Shown here: positions 1 through 8,049 of the stretch, piece after piece | Position numbering within the stretch: position 1 is the first letter of the stretch | Layout: every line of letters begins with the position of its first letter | Source of the DNA: Thalassiosira profunda | Taxonomy: Eukaryota; Bacillariophyta; Thalassiosirophyceae; Thalassiosirales; Thalassiosiraceae | DNA length: 10,723 bases | Assembly (NCBI GenBank): GCA_036939355.1 | Contig: JALLAP010001227.1 | Span: forward strand, 1 to 10,723 | Reading direction: 5' to 3' | Translations under genes and position numbers: made by a program | The notes under the pieces: generated by a model | Database searches by the model: none | What the model saw: only the letters and a program-made list of their open reading frames with translations | What the model was told of the DNA's origin: nothing

Positions 1-1716
1 CGTTCGCACAGTTAACTTTGTAGTAATATGCTCGTTCGGTGGGAACTCCAGTTCCGTAGAGGCAGTAAATATTCATCGAAGATGCCCGTGGCAACGCCGT
101 GGCCAGTGGGTCGTGCCAGTGCTTTCTCTTTTCCTTTGATGCCGAGCTTGTTTTCCACCCCTTGGCGAAATCTGGAGAAAATATCGAGGACGAAGACTCC
201 CCGTGCTGGAAGATATAACTGATTGCGTCGTCCATTGACCACGTCCGAGAAACTGGGATTGTCAAATCAGGCAGGGTGAATTCCCCTTTGTCTACCGGCA
301 CGTCATCGCTTGGGGTGGCGTTCTCAAGTGGGGAAGACGAGGCTGGGCATATCTCATCCGTGCCGTTGTTCCAAACGATAGCTGGAGCTAGCGTCTTCTT
401 TGCAGGTGATGACGCTGATACCAGACTGGCTCCGTTTTCGTTCTCACCGTTCTCATTCTGAGGGCCAACAAGCAAATCAACACCGGACCCCCAAATAGCG
501 TCGCCGCCTTTGGGCAGCATCCCAAAGAGGCTGCCCCAAGTGATCCAGAGATTGCGCCTCCACCTTCTGCCAAAATACTTCTCCACCATTTCTCCTACCT
601 GCGAGAACAGCACTGCAGTGTCTTTCAACTCGCCAGACAAAAGCGCCGGCATCGCCTTGGGCACCCCCAACAGTGTACCTGCTATGTTGACGAAGGATTG
701 GATATTGTGGTCAACCCACATCTTCCCGCCCCCTCCACCCCCGACCTTCTCATCTGCCACCACCCACTGAAAGAAATAATAAGCCACCGTCCCGCCCATG
801 CTGTGGCTGATCACTACTACCTTTTCTCCCGTTGTGTGGCGATAAGCCTCGATCATATGCTTCAGCTTGGTGAAGTAACCATCGCGCTGTTCCAAATACT
901 CGTACCCCAACCGCCAATCGTACGCCATCATCGACATTAGGCTCCCATCGTACCCGACGTCCGCGAGATTCTCAATCATCTTCGACCAGACCCAGTACGT
1001 GGCAATAAAGTTGTCGGCAGCTTCAAAGCCCTGCGCCGCACGAATGCGAATGTTCTCCGGATCCATCCCCGTCTTTGGATCCAGCATGAGGTGCTCTCGC
1101 CAGCATTCTTTATCGGCAAAGAAGGCCTTGGCCATGCTCGCGCTGCCCCATATGCGCTGCCGGAAGTGATTGCGAACACAGGCCCTCCCCTCCCAGAGCT
1201 CGAGGCCTTCCTCGTTATTATGCACATCATATGAGCATAATATTTTTAGGCCGAAAGTCAATCAATGCACAAGATATGCTCACCTGAGGTAACGAAGCCG
1301 GGTATCATAACCACGGGATATTTCGCACGTGCGCCCTGCTCCCGCAGTTGGTACCCCACGCGCGTCTTCTCCTTGACGGCGTGGTCGGTGCCGTTGAAGG
1401 TGGACATCGCATTGTCCAGCTGCGGCGCAACATGAAAGTGAGCAATAAATTATGCAAACAAGATGTGCATCATGTATCACCTACTTACCAGCGGCTGCAC
1501 GTTGGCGGCGTAAAACTCGTCGAACGCCGATTTCAGCTGCTCGTTGGACTCGACGTTCTCGTTGGTCGACAGGATGACACCTCCGATTGCGATTGCAACG
1601 ACGGCGACGAGGGCAGCTAGGATTGTCCCGTTCCCGACCCCTCTCCGGCCCTTGTCGACTTCGGGCGCTTCGCCGCCGGTGCTGTTTGGCGCCGCCGGCT
1701 TGGTTGGTCGTCCCAT
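1..1716 (-). CDS. PDAT: Phospholipid:diacylglycerol acyltransferase (PDAT/Lro1 family), 3' end cut by window edge
   Basis: The product moves an acyl group from a phospholipid to diacylglycerol to make triacylglycerol, without acyl-CoA, at the ER membrane. Three exons are visible: 1716-1489, 1419-1284 and 1206-1, giving about 523 residues with the reading frame kept across both junctions. Residues 31-50 form one hydrophobic segment after a short basic N-terminus, as in the type II membrane anchor of Lro1. Landmarks of the LCAT/PDAT fold follow: YPVVMIPGF near 110-118, GLELWEG at 122-128, the lid-type AYDWRLGY near 216-223, and the nucleophile elbow SHSMGG with Ser257. The last visible block, GTGVPTERAYYY, is typical of the family. 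The catalytic Asp and His expected in the C-terminal part lie beyond the window, and no stop codon is seen. Lro1 is about 660 residues, so roughly 130 are missing. Family assignment is firm; substrate preference is inferred. Confidence 0.93.
1207..1283 (-). other. Intron 2 of PDAT (77 bases)
   Basis: On the minus strand the donor reads CCTCAG|GTGAGC and the acceptor reads GAGGAAG|GCCTCG. It splits a glycine codon (phase 1) in the conserved FVTSGLELWEG stretch, and its removal is needed to connect the oxyanion-side MIPGF motif to the rest of the enzyme. Confidence 0.88.
1420..1488 (-). other. Intron 1 of PDAT (69 bases)
   Basis: On the minus strand the donor reads CTG|GTAAGT and the acceptor reads GCCGCAG|CTGGAC. 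Removal joins codon 76 (Leu) to the next codon in phase 0 and restores the reading frame into the YPVVMIPGF block. Without removal the first exon reads into a stop shortly after the donor. Confidence 0.88.
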
Positions 1717-1886
1717 GGCGTCGATGGGGTAGGTTGTGCTGGGGGGTGCCTGAAGTTGAAGAGGCGCAGAAAAAATCTTTGCGACACAAAGAAATCACTC
1801 CCGCTCTTGGTGCCTCCCCCCCGTCGGGCCGCTATCGGGAAGGCAAGCAGCCTGGATTCGCCTGTATGCATCAACTTGCTGCAACA
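1717..1886. promoter_or_regulatory. Divergent intergenic region between PDAT and the reductase
   Basis: These 170 bases separate the two divergent start codons and must hold both 5' leaders and promoters unless transcription starts inside the neighbouring coding region. I see no clear TATA box. An inverted repeat CTTTG-N5-CAAAG lies near 1778-1792 and is too short to interpret. An in-frame ATG at 1866 would add seven residues to the reductase. Confidence 0.5.
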
Positions 1887-2750
1887 ATGGCATCCCCCAG
1901 CGCCCTCTTCAGCGTCGCCGGCAAGAATGTCCTCGTCACCGGGGGCTCCCGCGGCATCGGCCTGATGATCGCCGGTACCTTCGCAAAGCACGGCGCCAAC
2001 GTTCTCTTGACGTCCCGCGATCCCAAGGCGTGCGCGGAGGCGGCCGCGTCGTTGCAGCCCTCGGCGGTGCATCACGTATCTTCCAATGTGTCCACGCGTG
2101 ATGGGTGCAAGGCGCTGGTAGAACACACCTCGCAGCTCTTTGATGGGCGGTTGGACGTTCTTGTGAACAACGCAGGCACGAGCTGGGGTGAGGATCCTGC
2201 CTATGATGTCGGTGCACGAGAGAGCGGCAAGATGAACTGGGGATGGGACAAAGTGATGGATCTCAATGTGAAGGGCATGTTTTATCTGACGAGGGAGTGC
2301 GTGCCGCTGCTGCAACGTCGCAGAATCGACAATGGTGAGAAAAGCGGTGAAGATCCTGGACGCATTATCAACATCGGCAGTGTCGCCGGATTCCTGCCTC
2401 AAGATGCACCTACCCACGCCTACGACGTGTCGAAGGCGGCAGTTCACCATCTCACCAAGAAGATGGCTGCCGATTTGGCCCCGCGAGGAATCACCGTGAA
2501 CGCCCTCGCGCCGGGATATGTTGCAACACGAATGAGCGCGGGATTGTCCACATGGACAAAGGCGGAGGGCGACGATATGGCCGCGGAGGTGGCCAAGTCC
2601 ATTCCGTTAGGAAGGATGGGCGACGAGCACGACATGGGCGGAACGTGCGTCTACTTGGCCTCGCGGGCGGGGGCGTGGTGCACGGGGGTGATATTGAACT
2701 GCGATGGCGGCTCGGTGGGGTGCGCGCAGATACCGCTGAGCAATCTATGA
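1887..2750 (+). CDS. Short-chain dehydrogenase/reductase (SDR), RhlG/3-oxoacyl-reductase-like
   Basis: The product is a classical SDR, a soluble NAD(P)H-dependent oxidoreductase of 287 residues with no intron. The nucleotide-binding motif TGGSRGIG is at 18-25, NNAG at 94-97, the structural Asn at 127, Ser165 in IGSVAG, and the catalytic YxxxK as Tyr179/Lys183. Arg22 in the glycine-rich loop and SRD at 43-45 after the second strand suggest preference for NADPH. The ending CTGVILNCDGG is typical of reductases of the FabG/RhlG type, so the substrate may be a 3-oxoacyl or other keto compound, but this is inference. I chose the ATG at 1887 because its context ACAATGG is strong; ATG at 1866 is an alternative. 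The frame stays open upstream to 1587, but that part overlaps PDAT exon 1 and is low complexity. The protein ends in Ser-Asn-Leu, a possible non-canonical PTS1. Confidence 0.9.
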   Translation: MASPSALFSVAGKNVLVTGGSRGIGLMIAGTFAKHGANVLLTSRDPKACAEAAASLQPSAVHHVSSNVSTRDGCKALVEHTSQLFDGRLDVLVNNAGTSWGEDPAYDVGARESGKMNWGWDKVMDLNVKGMFYLTRECVPLLQRRRIDNGEKSGEDPGRIINIGSVAGFLPQDAPTHAYDVSKAAVHHLTKKMAADLAPRGITVNALAPGYVATRMSAGLSTWTKAEGDDMAAEVAKSIPLGRMGDEHDMGGTCVYLASRAGAWCTGVILNCDGGSVGCAQIPLSNL

Positions 2751-2891
2751 GAGAGGAGGGCGAGCGATCGAAGTGCTTTCTGCGTCGGCACAAATTGTGT
2801 TATGAAGTGTAGAGGTAATGGCAACTCCAAAAGTTGCAGTTTCCCCGCTGTAACCTCTCAGTTCTCAACCTTCGAGGGCAGGTGAATTGCC
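2751..2891. terminator. Convergent 3' region with a hairpin-forming inverted repeat
   Basis: This 141-base spacer lies between the reductase stop and the PEX14 stop, so both 3' ends should be formed here. It contains a perfect inner stem GCAACT (2821-2826) and AGTTGC (2832-2837) with a five-base loop, nested inside an outer pair AGAGGT (2811-2816) and ACCTCT (2853-2858). I see no canonical AATAAA signal. A role in 3' end formation is inference only. Confidence 0.4.
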
Positions 2892-4892
2892 CTAGTTCAA
2901 GTCCATTGCCTGGTCAACACCCGCAAGTGGCAACCCTGGGGTCTCCGACGCATCTGCACTCGATTCCGATGGCACTTTCCCAACATCCTCCTCTTTTGCC
3001 TTGGGGCCACTCTTCATCAATTCCAACGCCACCAATGCAAAATCAAGCCGAGATTTCGTGGCCATCGCCGTGTCGTCTTCGGCCCATTCGAAAAAGTTCG
3101 TGCGTTCGACGAAGCCCACAGCCACCAGAAACTCCTTCGCCCCCACCAGATTCCCAACCTTGTTGCGATAGGTGTTGTTGTTCGTGTAGATTTTGCGGTA
3201 CCGCGGCACCGTGGGATTCTTGGAGATGTTGAGGCAGTATAGATAGAGCATTTGTGCCCCAAGCTTCAAATCTGCGGGGTCGTTGTTGGTCGAGAGCTTT
3301 TGCAGAGCGTCCTCGACACTTGCAGTTGGCTCCTCCGATTTGTCGCTTTGCTCCGGCATGGGTTCTTTGCTCTCTTCCAACTTCTTCTCGTCACTGTCGA
3401 TGCTCGGTGTGTCCGTTTCTTTTGCAGAAGCAGCGGGCCCGTCTGCAACTGAGCTTTCACTTTCAACTGCAGCCTCGTTGTTTGGAGCCTCCGCAACTAG
3501 ACCCTGATTGAGATCATCGCTCTCGTTCTCTTCTTTGGTTTCAACAATGGCCAGAATTTTCTGGATCTTATCCAGCACCGTATCGATTTGCGTCGAGGGA
3601 TCTTCTGTGCTGTCGCTGTCTTCGTCAGCAGTAACCTGCTCCTCGCCTTTGCTTAAGTCTTCTTCTTTGGCAGCATCACTACCATTCTCTCCTTTGCAAA
3701 AACTCTCCTTCAGTGTTGATAAATCTCCTGACATCTCGGTAAGCAGAGAAGCAATCGTTGCAGCAGCCTCCCCCTCCAACGCTCCAGTCTTGACCTCGCC
3801 CTGTTCCACATCCGACGCCTTCTTCTGCCGCAAGAAATCCATCGCGTCGTTCGTCACCCCCCGTCCCGCCTGGGCGGTCGCGGCCCGGTTGGCCCGCTCC
3901 TGCACGTCGCGGTAGGAATGGATGGCCGACGTGAGGGATCGGATTTCGAGCACCAATTCGTTGTACGACGGCAGCGCCTCGTCCGGGTGGTGGTAGTCCT
4001 GCGCGTTCGCGGTGCCGTTGAGTAGCATACCGAGTCCTTTGTCGTCTTCTTCGTTTGGATCGTACTCCTCGTACTCGTCCTCGCTTTCTTCCGGCAGTTC
4101 CTCCTGGGATTCGCTCTCGTCCGTTTCTTCCTCGTTAACGCTGGCAAGCGGCGCCTCTCCCCTCTTCGCTCCCACTGCAAGAGACTCGGCGGCAGTCGGA
4201 GAGGGGAACAGTACGAAATCGCCCCCGTTCAACCATCGGAGGGCGGCGAGGCAAAATACACCCAGAGAAAATCCCCCCGCCCAGGCAGGGAACAGTGACG
4301 GTGGTGGCTCCGTTTCTTCCCTACCCTGCATGTGAGGCGGCCCATCCGTGTACTGAGGCGGATACTGTTGTGGAGGATGGCGCCCTATGGGCCCACGGCG
4401 AGCATCACCATACATATCGCGGGAGTACTGATTTGGACCTCTGCGTCTCTCCCGACATCTATCGTCGCGATAATCTCCCCTTCCACCTGGTTGCCTCTCA
4501 TTTACCATCCCCTCCGTTTCCGCAGCTCGTTCCAACGCCGCGTCGATTTCGCTGGGCGTCAGGCCCACCTTGGATTGCAAATATCGCCTCTTGTCCGGGG
4601 CGGGCACGTCGCGAATTTCGGCGTTGCGCAGGAACGACCGGGCCTTCTCGATCCTCTCCTCGTCGAGGAATGGCGGTGGCTCTGATTTTGTGTTTGTGCT
4701 GTGCACGTGATGTGTGCGCTGCTCGGCCATAATTTCCGGGCTGTCAGGAGGGACATCCTTTGCAGCTGTGGCATGAGATGAGTTGTTTGGCCCCGCTTGC
4801 TGCTCCGAGACAGTCGCGTCCTCGGAGTTCGCTACTTCTGAGGATGTCGCGGGGGGCTCCTCGCTGTGGCCCAACGCATCAGCCTCCATCAT
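2892..4892 (-). CDS. PEX14: Peroxisomal membrane anchor protein PEX14 with C-terminal PUB domain
   Basis: PEX14 docks the cargo receptor PEX5 at the peroxisome membrane and forms part of the import pore. The 666-residue intronless product has the conserved PEX14 N-terminal domain at about 80-125 (FLRNAEIRDVPAPDKRRYLQ followed by LTPSEIDAAL), a proline/arginine-rich linker with PPxxYPPQ repeats at 165-200, one hydrophobic segment at about 200-222, an acidic stretch at 254-285, and a helical coiled-coil-like region near 310-340. A long acidic low-complexity region at 400-525 leads to a domain at about 526-628 with PUB hallmarks: LYLYCLNISKNP, YRKIYTNNNTYRNKV, GAKEFLVAVGF. PUB domains (PNGase, UBXD1, HOIP) bind the tail of p97/Cdc48. 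Ordinary yeast, animal and plant PEX14 lack one, to my knowledge. The start is taken at the tandem ATGs at 4892; the frame stays open to 5177 into the transposon end, but that extension looks unrelated. The gene converges on the reductase. Confidence 0.88.
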   Translation of the reverse strand: MMEADALGHSEEPPATSSEVANSEDATVSEQQAGPNNSSHATAAKDVPPDSPEIMAEQRTHHVHSTNTKSEPPPFLDEERIEKARSFLRNAEIRDVPAPDKRRYLQSKVGLTPSEIDAALERAAETEGMVNERQPGGRGDYRDDRCRERRRGPNQYSRDMYGDARRGPIGRHPPQQYPPQYTDGPPHMQGREETEPPPSLFPAWAGGFSLGVFCLAALRWLNGGDFVLFPSPTAAESLAVGAKRGEAPLASVNEEETDESESQEELPEESEDEYEEYDPNEEDDKGLGMLLNGTANAQDYHHPDEALPSYNELVLEIRSLTSAIHSYRDVQERANRAATAQAGRGVTNDAMDFLRQKKASDVEQGEVKTGALEGEAAATIASLLTEMSGDLSTLKESFCKGENGSDAAKEEDLSKGEEQVTADEDSDSTEDPSTQIDTVLDKIQKILAIVETKEENESDDLNQGLVAEAPNNEAAVESESSVADGPAASAKETDTPSIDSDEKKLEESKEPMPEQSDKSEEPTASVEDALQKLSTNNDPADLKLGAQMLYLYCLNISKNPTVPRYRKIYTNNNTYRNKVGNLVGAKEFLVAVGFVERTNFFEWAEDDTAMATKSRLDFALVALELMKSGPKAKEEDVGKVPSESSADASETPGLPLAGVDQAMDLN

Positions 4893-5045
4893 TATTTTTT
4901 TGCAACCCCGCTCGCGCGCTCCCTGAAAAAGTGGTGACGCTGCTGCCCGATCTATACCTGACGATGCCAGATGCGGGCGCTGCTGCGGCGGGGGCGGGCC
5001 GGGGAGGCGGGCTTGCGTTGAGGTTGAGGAGGAGGGAGAGGTTGG
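4893..5045 (-). promoter_or_regulatory. Upstream region of PEX14, cut short by the transposon
   Basis: Only 153 bases separate the PEX14 start codon from the left end of the mobile element. The stretch is GC-rich and purine/pyrimidine-biased. It probably holds the 5' leader and part of the promoter; whatever lay further upstream has been displaced by the insertion. No specific motif is recognised. Confidence 0.45.
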
Positions 5046-5151
5046 ATGCGTACTGTGCACTCCTACGTACGTAAGTGACCGCCCCCAGCCGGATTTGGGC
5101 GGGCACAAGAGAGAACGCAAAAAAGTCGACGCTGCCGACCCTCCGGCACAA
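5046..5151 (+). repeat. Left terminal inverted repeat
   Basis: It matches the reverse complement of 10607-10723 in three blocks: 5046-5058 (13 of 13), 5074-5115 (41 of 42) and a weaker inner block with GTCGAC and CGGCACAA up to 5151. The outer spacer differs in length (15 bases here, 26 at the other end). Inside the core, CCGCCC (5079-5084) pairs with GGGCGG (5097-5102), so each end can fold on itself. Confidence 0.88.
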
Positions 5152-5345
5152 CACATCGATCCACGCCCCCGCCTCAACCTCGACGCGGCGGCCTCGCCGG
5201 CGGCTAAATTAGTTGCACTCGCCCTCTATCCTGCCCGCGCCGCCCGCGCCGCCACCTATTTATTGATCTGTCCGCTGCGCGCAGTATTTATCGAAGGGAC
5301 CCCACCGCAGTGCACGCGCGCTCCCTCGGCTGCATTATTGCAATT
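5152..5345 (+). promoter_or_regulatory. Left subterminal region and transposase leader
   Basis: These 194 bases lie between the left inverted repeat and the transposase start codon. They are GC-rich with A/T-rich islands CTATTTATT (5256-5264) and GTATTTATC (about 5284-5292), either of which could act as a TATA-like element for the rightward gene. An in-frame ATG at 5310 would extend the transposase by 12 residues. Confidence 0.4.
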
Positions 5346-8046
5346 ATGGGCAAATCCAGCCGCAGGCGTGGCACGCCTGGAGCGCCTAACGACGCCAGCA
5401 GGTGTGCTCGCGGTGGTGGTGCCGCCGGCGGCGACACCACTCAGCAAGCGGGCGGCGGCGAGGCGGGGAGTGGAGGCTCGCAGACGGGGGGAGACAGGCA
5501 CAAATACGCGGAACACGGGAACGTTTGCATTTGCGGCTACAAGGGTTGCACGGGCCTCCTGCACGATTTCTACGAGACGGAGCATGTTTATGGTCGAAAG
5601 CCGGTTGACTTCAAGGTGTCCAGCGATCCCAGGTTCGAGCCGTTCCTGGAGAGTCTCCTCCGGAACCTCCACGTGCCCGATGAGAAGAAGAGGGAGATCA
5701 GAGCGAAGGGGGCTGGCTGCCGCTTCCCTGTGGCGGCGCACCATTTCACAGAGGAGGTTGTCTCGCATTACTTGAACAATCCTAAATTCCGGGGGGTGTG
5801 GAAGGTTCGCCTCGACTGCAAGGAAGCATCAAAGTTTCTACGCCTGCCGCTGGACGATCGTGATCGGGACAAGCCGGAGCAGGGTGGGAAATTTTTCATC
5901 AATGCAAACGTCACAATGGATGAATCACGCGCCGCACTGAGCTTGGTCCGTTCTGAGCGGAGCACTCTTCAATCGGCGGGAAGAAACGTAGACGACCCAG
6001 AGAAGGAGGCGCTGCGGATCAGCTTGGAGAGGAAGAACGAGGCGCTGGCCCACGAGGCCGCCGAGCTGAAGGAGGCGCGGCAGACAATTGACAACCTCGA
6101 GAGGGAAAAGCAGGCTCTGAAGAGGAAGCATCGGAGGACGAAAAAGGCAAAGTCTGAACTGTCGTCGGAGAATGAGCAATTGAAAGAGCAGCAGACGAAT
6201 CTCACGCTCGACGACGTGACCCGCATTCTTCTCAAGGTTGGGGGTTTGAACCGGCTGACTCTGTTCGACCCAGAGTGGCACAAGGAAAACGAGGGCGCGG
6301 CGAGCGTGCTATGGGGGTTCAACAGCTTCGACGAAGCGCTGGTGTACGTGGAGTGCTTCTTTCCCGATGTGGATACGTCTCAATCGCCCGGGCTTCAGCG
6401 AGCCACCAGGCGAAAGCGACAGAAAGGCAGTCATGATCCGGCCGACGAGGTGAAGAAGTCTTGCCTCCTTTGCAAGCTATTCTTTCGCCGCGATCTCAGC
6501 GAGCAGTTTCTCGCCCTCATATTCAACAAACACCGTACCACCATTGGACGGTTGCTGAAGGAGTGGGCGCCGATAATGTTTTCGATGAGGCAAGGGATGT
6601 TGAATAACGTTCTTCTGTCCACCGGCATTACTTCTTCGAACTCTGTCTGACTCAGATCGCCGCGCNATATTCAACAAACACCGTACCACCATTGGACGGT
6701 TGCTGAAGGAGTGGGCGCCGAGGTGGGGCAAGGCGGGCGAACAGTGCTCGATATTGGACATCGTGGAGGCTTTCTTGAAATCCGAGGAGCCGGAACGGTC
6801 GAAAGAGGTTGGGGTCAGAAATTCAGTTCTCGTTGATGGGACCGACACGGCGGTCGAGCGGAAGCGTAGCAATCCAACATTTGACGCAGAAGATTACTCC
6901 CCGAAGAATGACTGCCAGGCCACCCGTTGCCTGACCTTTTCGACTGCTGGAGGACTGACCTTCGAACACACGCCTCTTGTCGGCGCGCGTTGTTCCGAGA
7001 AGCGCCTGTATAGCTTCATGGGCGAGCTGGGTGTTGCAAAGGCGCGGGTGGAGGAATGGGAGGACGTGGCCGTCGGGCTGTCAGATAATGAAAAGATCTG
7101 CAGGCTGGAGCTGGCGACGGAGAACATGTTTGACTATCACGATATTGAGGAGGAGCTCGATACGATCGACGTGTTTGAGAAGGGCACTTTTCCCTTCGCG
7201 AGCGATGCGTTGTCGACGGCCACTCTGGAGGGAAGGGAGAAAATGCTCAAGTCATCGGCGTCGTCCGAAAAGAAAAAAGCTGCCAAGGAGGGAGACGAGA
7301 GGGTCCCCACAATGGATGACATTGACAAGTGGTTCAATGAGCAATGCGCAATCGATCGAGTGGCAAAGAAGGGCACGGGGAAAATGTCTCCAAAAATAGA
7401 CGTCGACGTCTTGAAAGAGCAGGGGCAGAAGTGGTTGAAAGGCGGCGTGAATGGAAGTGGCAAGGAGAAGTTAGCGCAGCTGGAGGTCCACGAGCGGCTT
7501 CATCGGGCTTACCAGGGAAAGCGCCTGAAGAAAACGGCGCTGGCACATTTTCTGCTGCACGCAAAAAACGCCCGTCACAAGCTGTTGAAATGGATGGGGA
7601 GCAGCCTCGCGCCAGACGACGTTCCAAAGCCCAGCAAAGAGGAGCTTCCAGACATTTGGCTGCGACTGGCAAAGATACCTCCCGGATGGCGTGTCCTCGG
7701 CGACAAGGGCTTTGAAAAGGCAACGCGCTTCAATCCGCGTCTGAATAAAGTTCGAACGCCCTGGAAGCTCAGCAGCGCAGAAGTGAAAGACTATCGTCGG
7801 AGCGCCGAAATGATCGAGCAAGATCAGGAGACCTCGTTTACCCGCACGCCCGCGGAGAACAACTACGAGAGGTATCGCAACGAGGACATCCTCAAGAATA
7901 AGGTGCCGATCTGGGTGATTGCCATGCTTCCGTACGCGCACGAGTGGGCCCACGGGAACATGAACCTTCAGGATCCAATCCGAAAGCCGGGCTCTGACAA
8001 TCTTATTGAGTTGGCCGAGGACTACTGGGACAAGCACGTGGAGTAA
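5346..8046 (+). CDS. DDE transposase with N-terminal Cys/His domain (interrupted by assembly artefact at 6572-6720)
   Basis: The product should excise and insert the element. As drawn it is split by a stop at 6648-6650, but that stop lies in a misplaced 94-base fragment; collapsing 148 bases keeps the frame and gives 850 residues. Order of parts: Gly/Ser/Arg-rich start (1-50); a possible zinc-binding, THAP-like region (Cys61, Cys63, Cys68, then Cys125 and HHF at 132-134); charged coiled coil (about 225-285); a CLLC pair (373-376); a helix-turn-helix-like segment FNKHRTTIGRLLKEW (393-407); then the catalytic core with VLVDGTD (Asp448), RCLTFSTAGGLTFEHTPL, GDKGF (Asp737) and RRSAEMIEQ (Glu772 or Glu775). 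About 290 charged residues separate the first two Asp, far more than usual for this fold. The core resembles DDE_Tnp_4/PHIS transposases. THAP identity is tentative. Start at 5346 or in-frame ATG at 5310. Confidence 0.82.
6519..6721. other. Assembly artefact: duplicated 55-base overlap plus a misplaced 94-base fragment around a single N
   Basis: Bases 6519-6573 are repeated exactly at 6667-6721 on the other side of the N at 6666. Between them, 6572-6665 copies 8134-8227 of the same window in the same orientation with one mismatch (6593). That fragment belongs to the antisense strand of the nuclease gene and makes no sense here. The offset of 148 bases is exactly what restores the transposase frame when removed. 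The picture fits a chimeric contig end joined to the next contig without merging the overlap. Confidence 0.9.
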
Positions 8047-8049
8047 CAA

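Noticed and set aside
1587..1886. N-terminal extension of the reductase starting at ATG 1587
   Set aside because: It overlaps PDAT exon 1 on the other strand, is Arg-rich low complexity, and the SDR fold begins only after the ATG at 1887, which has a strong start context.
1617..2450. 277-codon open frame on the minus strand
   Set aside because: It lies antisense to the reductase and overlaps the PDAT start; no recognisable domain, so it is a shadow frame.
3508..3915. Ser-rich plus-strand open frame of 135 codons
   Set aside because: It is antisense to the acidic low-complexity linker of PEX14, which naturally gives Ser-rich shadow frames.
4893..5177. PEX14 start codon at 5177
   Set aside because: This start lies inside the transposon's inverted repeat and the extension is unlike PEX14; the tandem ATGs at 4892 are a better start. 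Kept only as a finding.
5419..5440. Similarity of a GC-rich stretch to the reverse complement of about 10587-10606
   Set aside because: Both are CCG-rich; the left copy lies inside coding sequence well away from the inverted repeat, so chance similarity is more likely than an extended repeat.
6648..6650. Stop codon ending a 434-residue transposase fragment
   Set aside because: The stop sits in a 94-base fragment copied from 8134-8227 next to an N; the true frame continues after removing the artefact.
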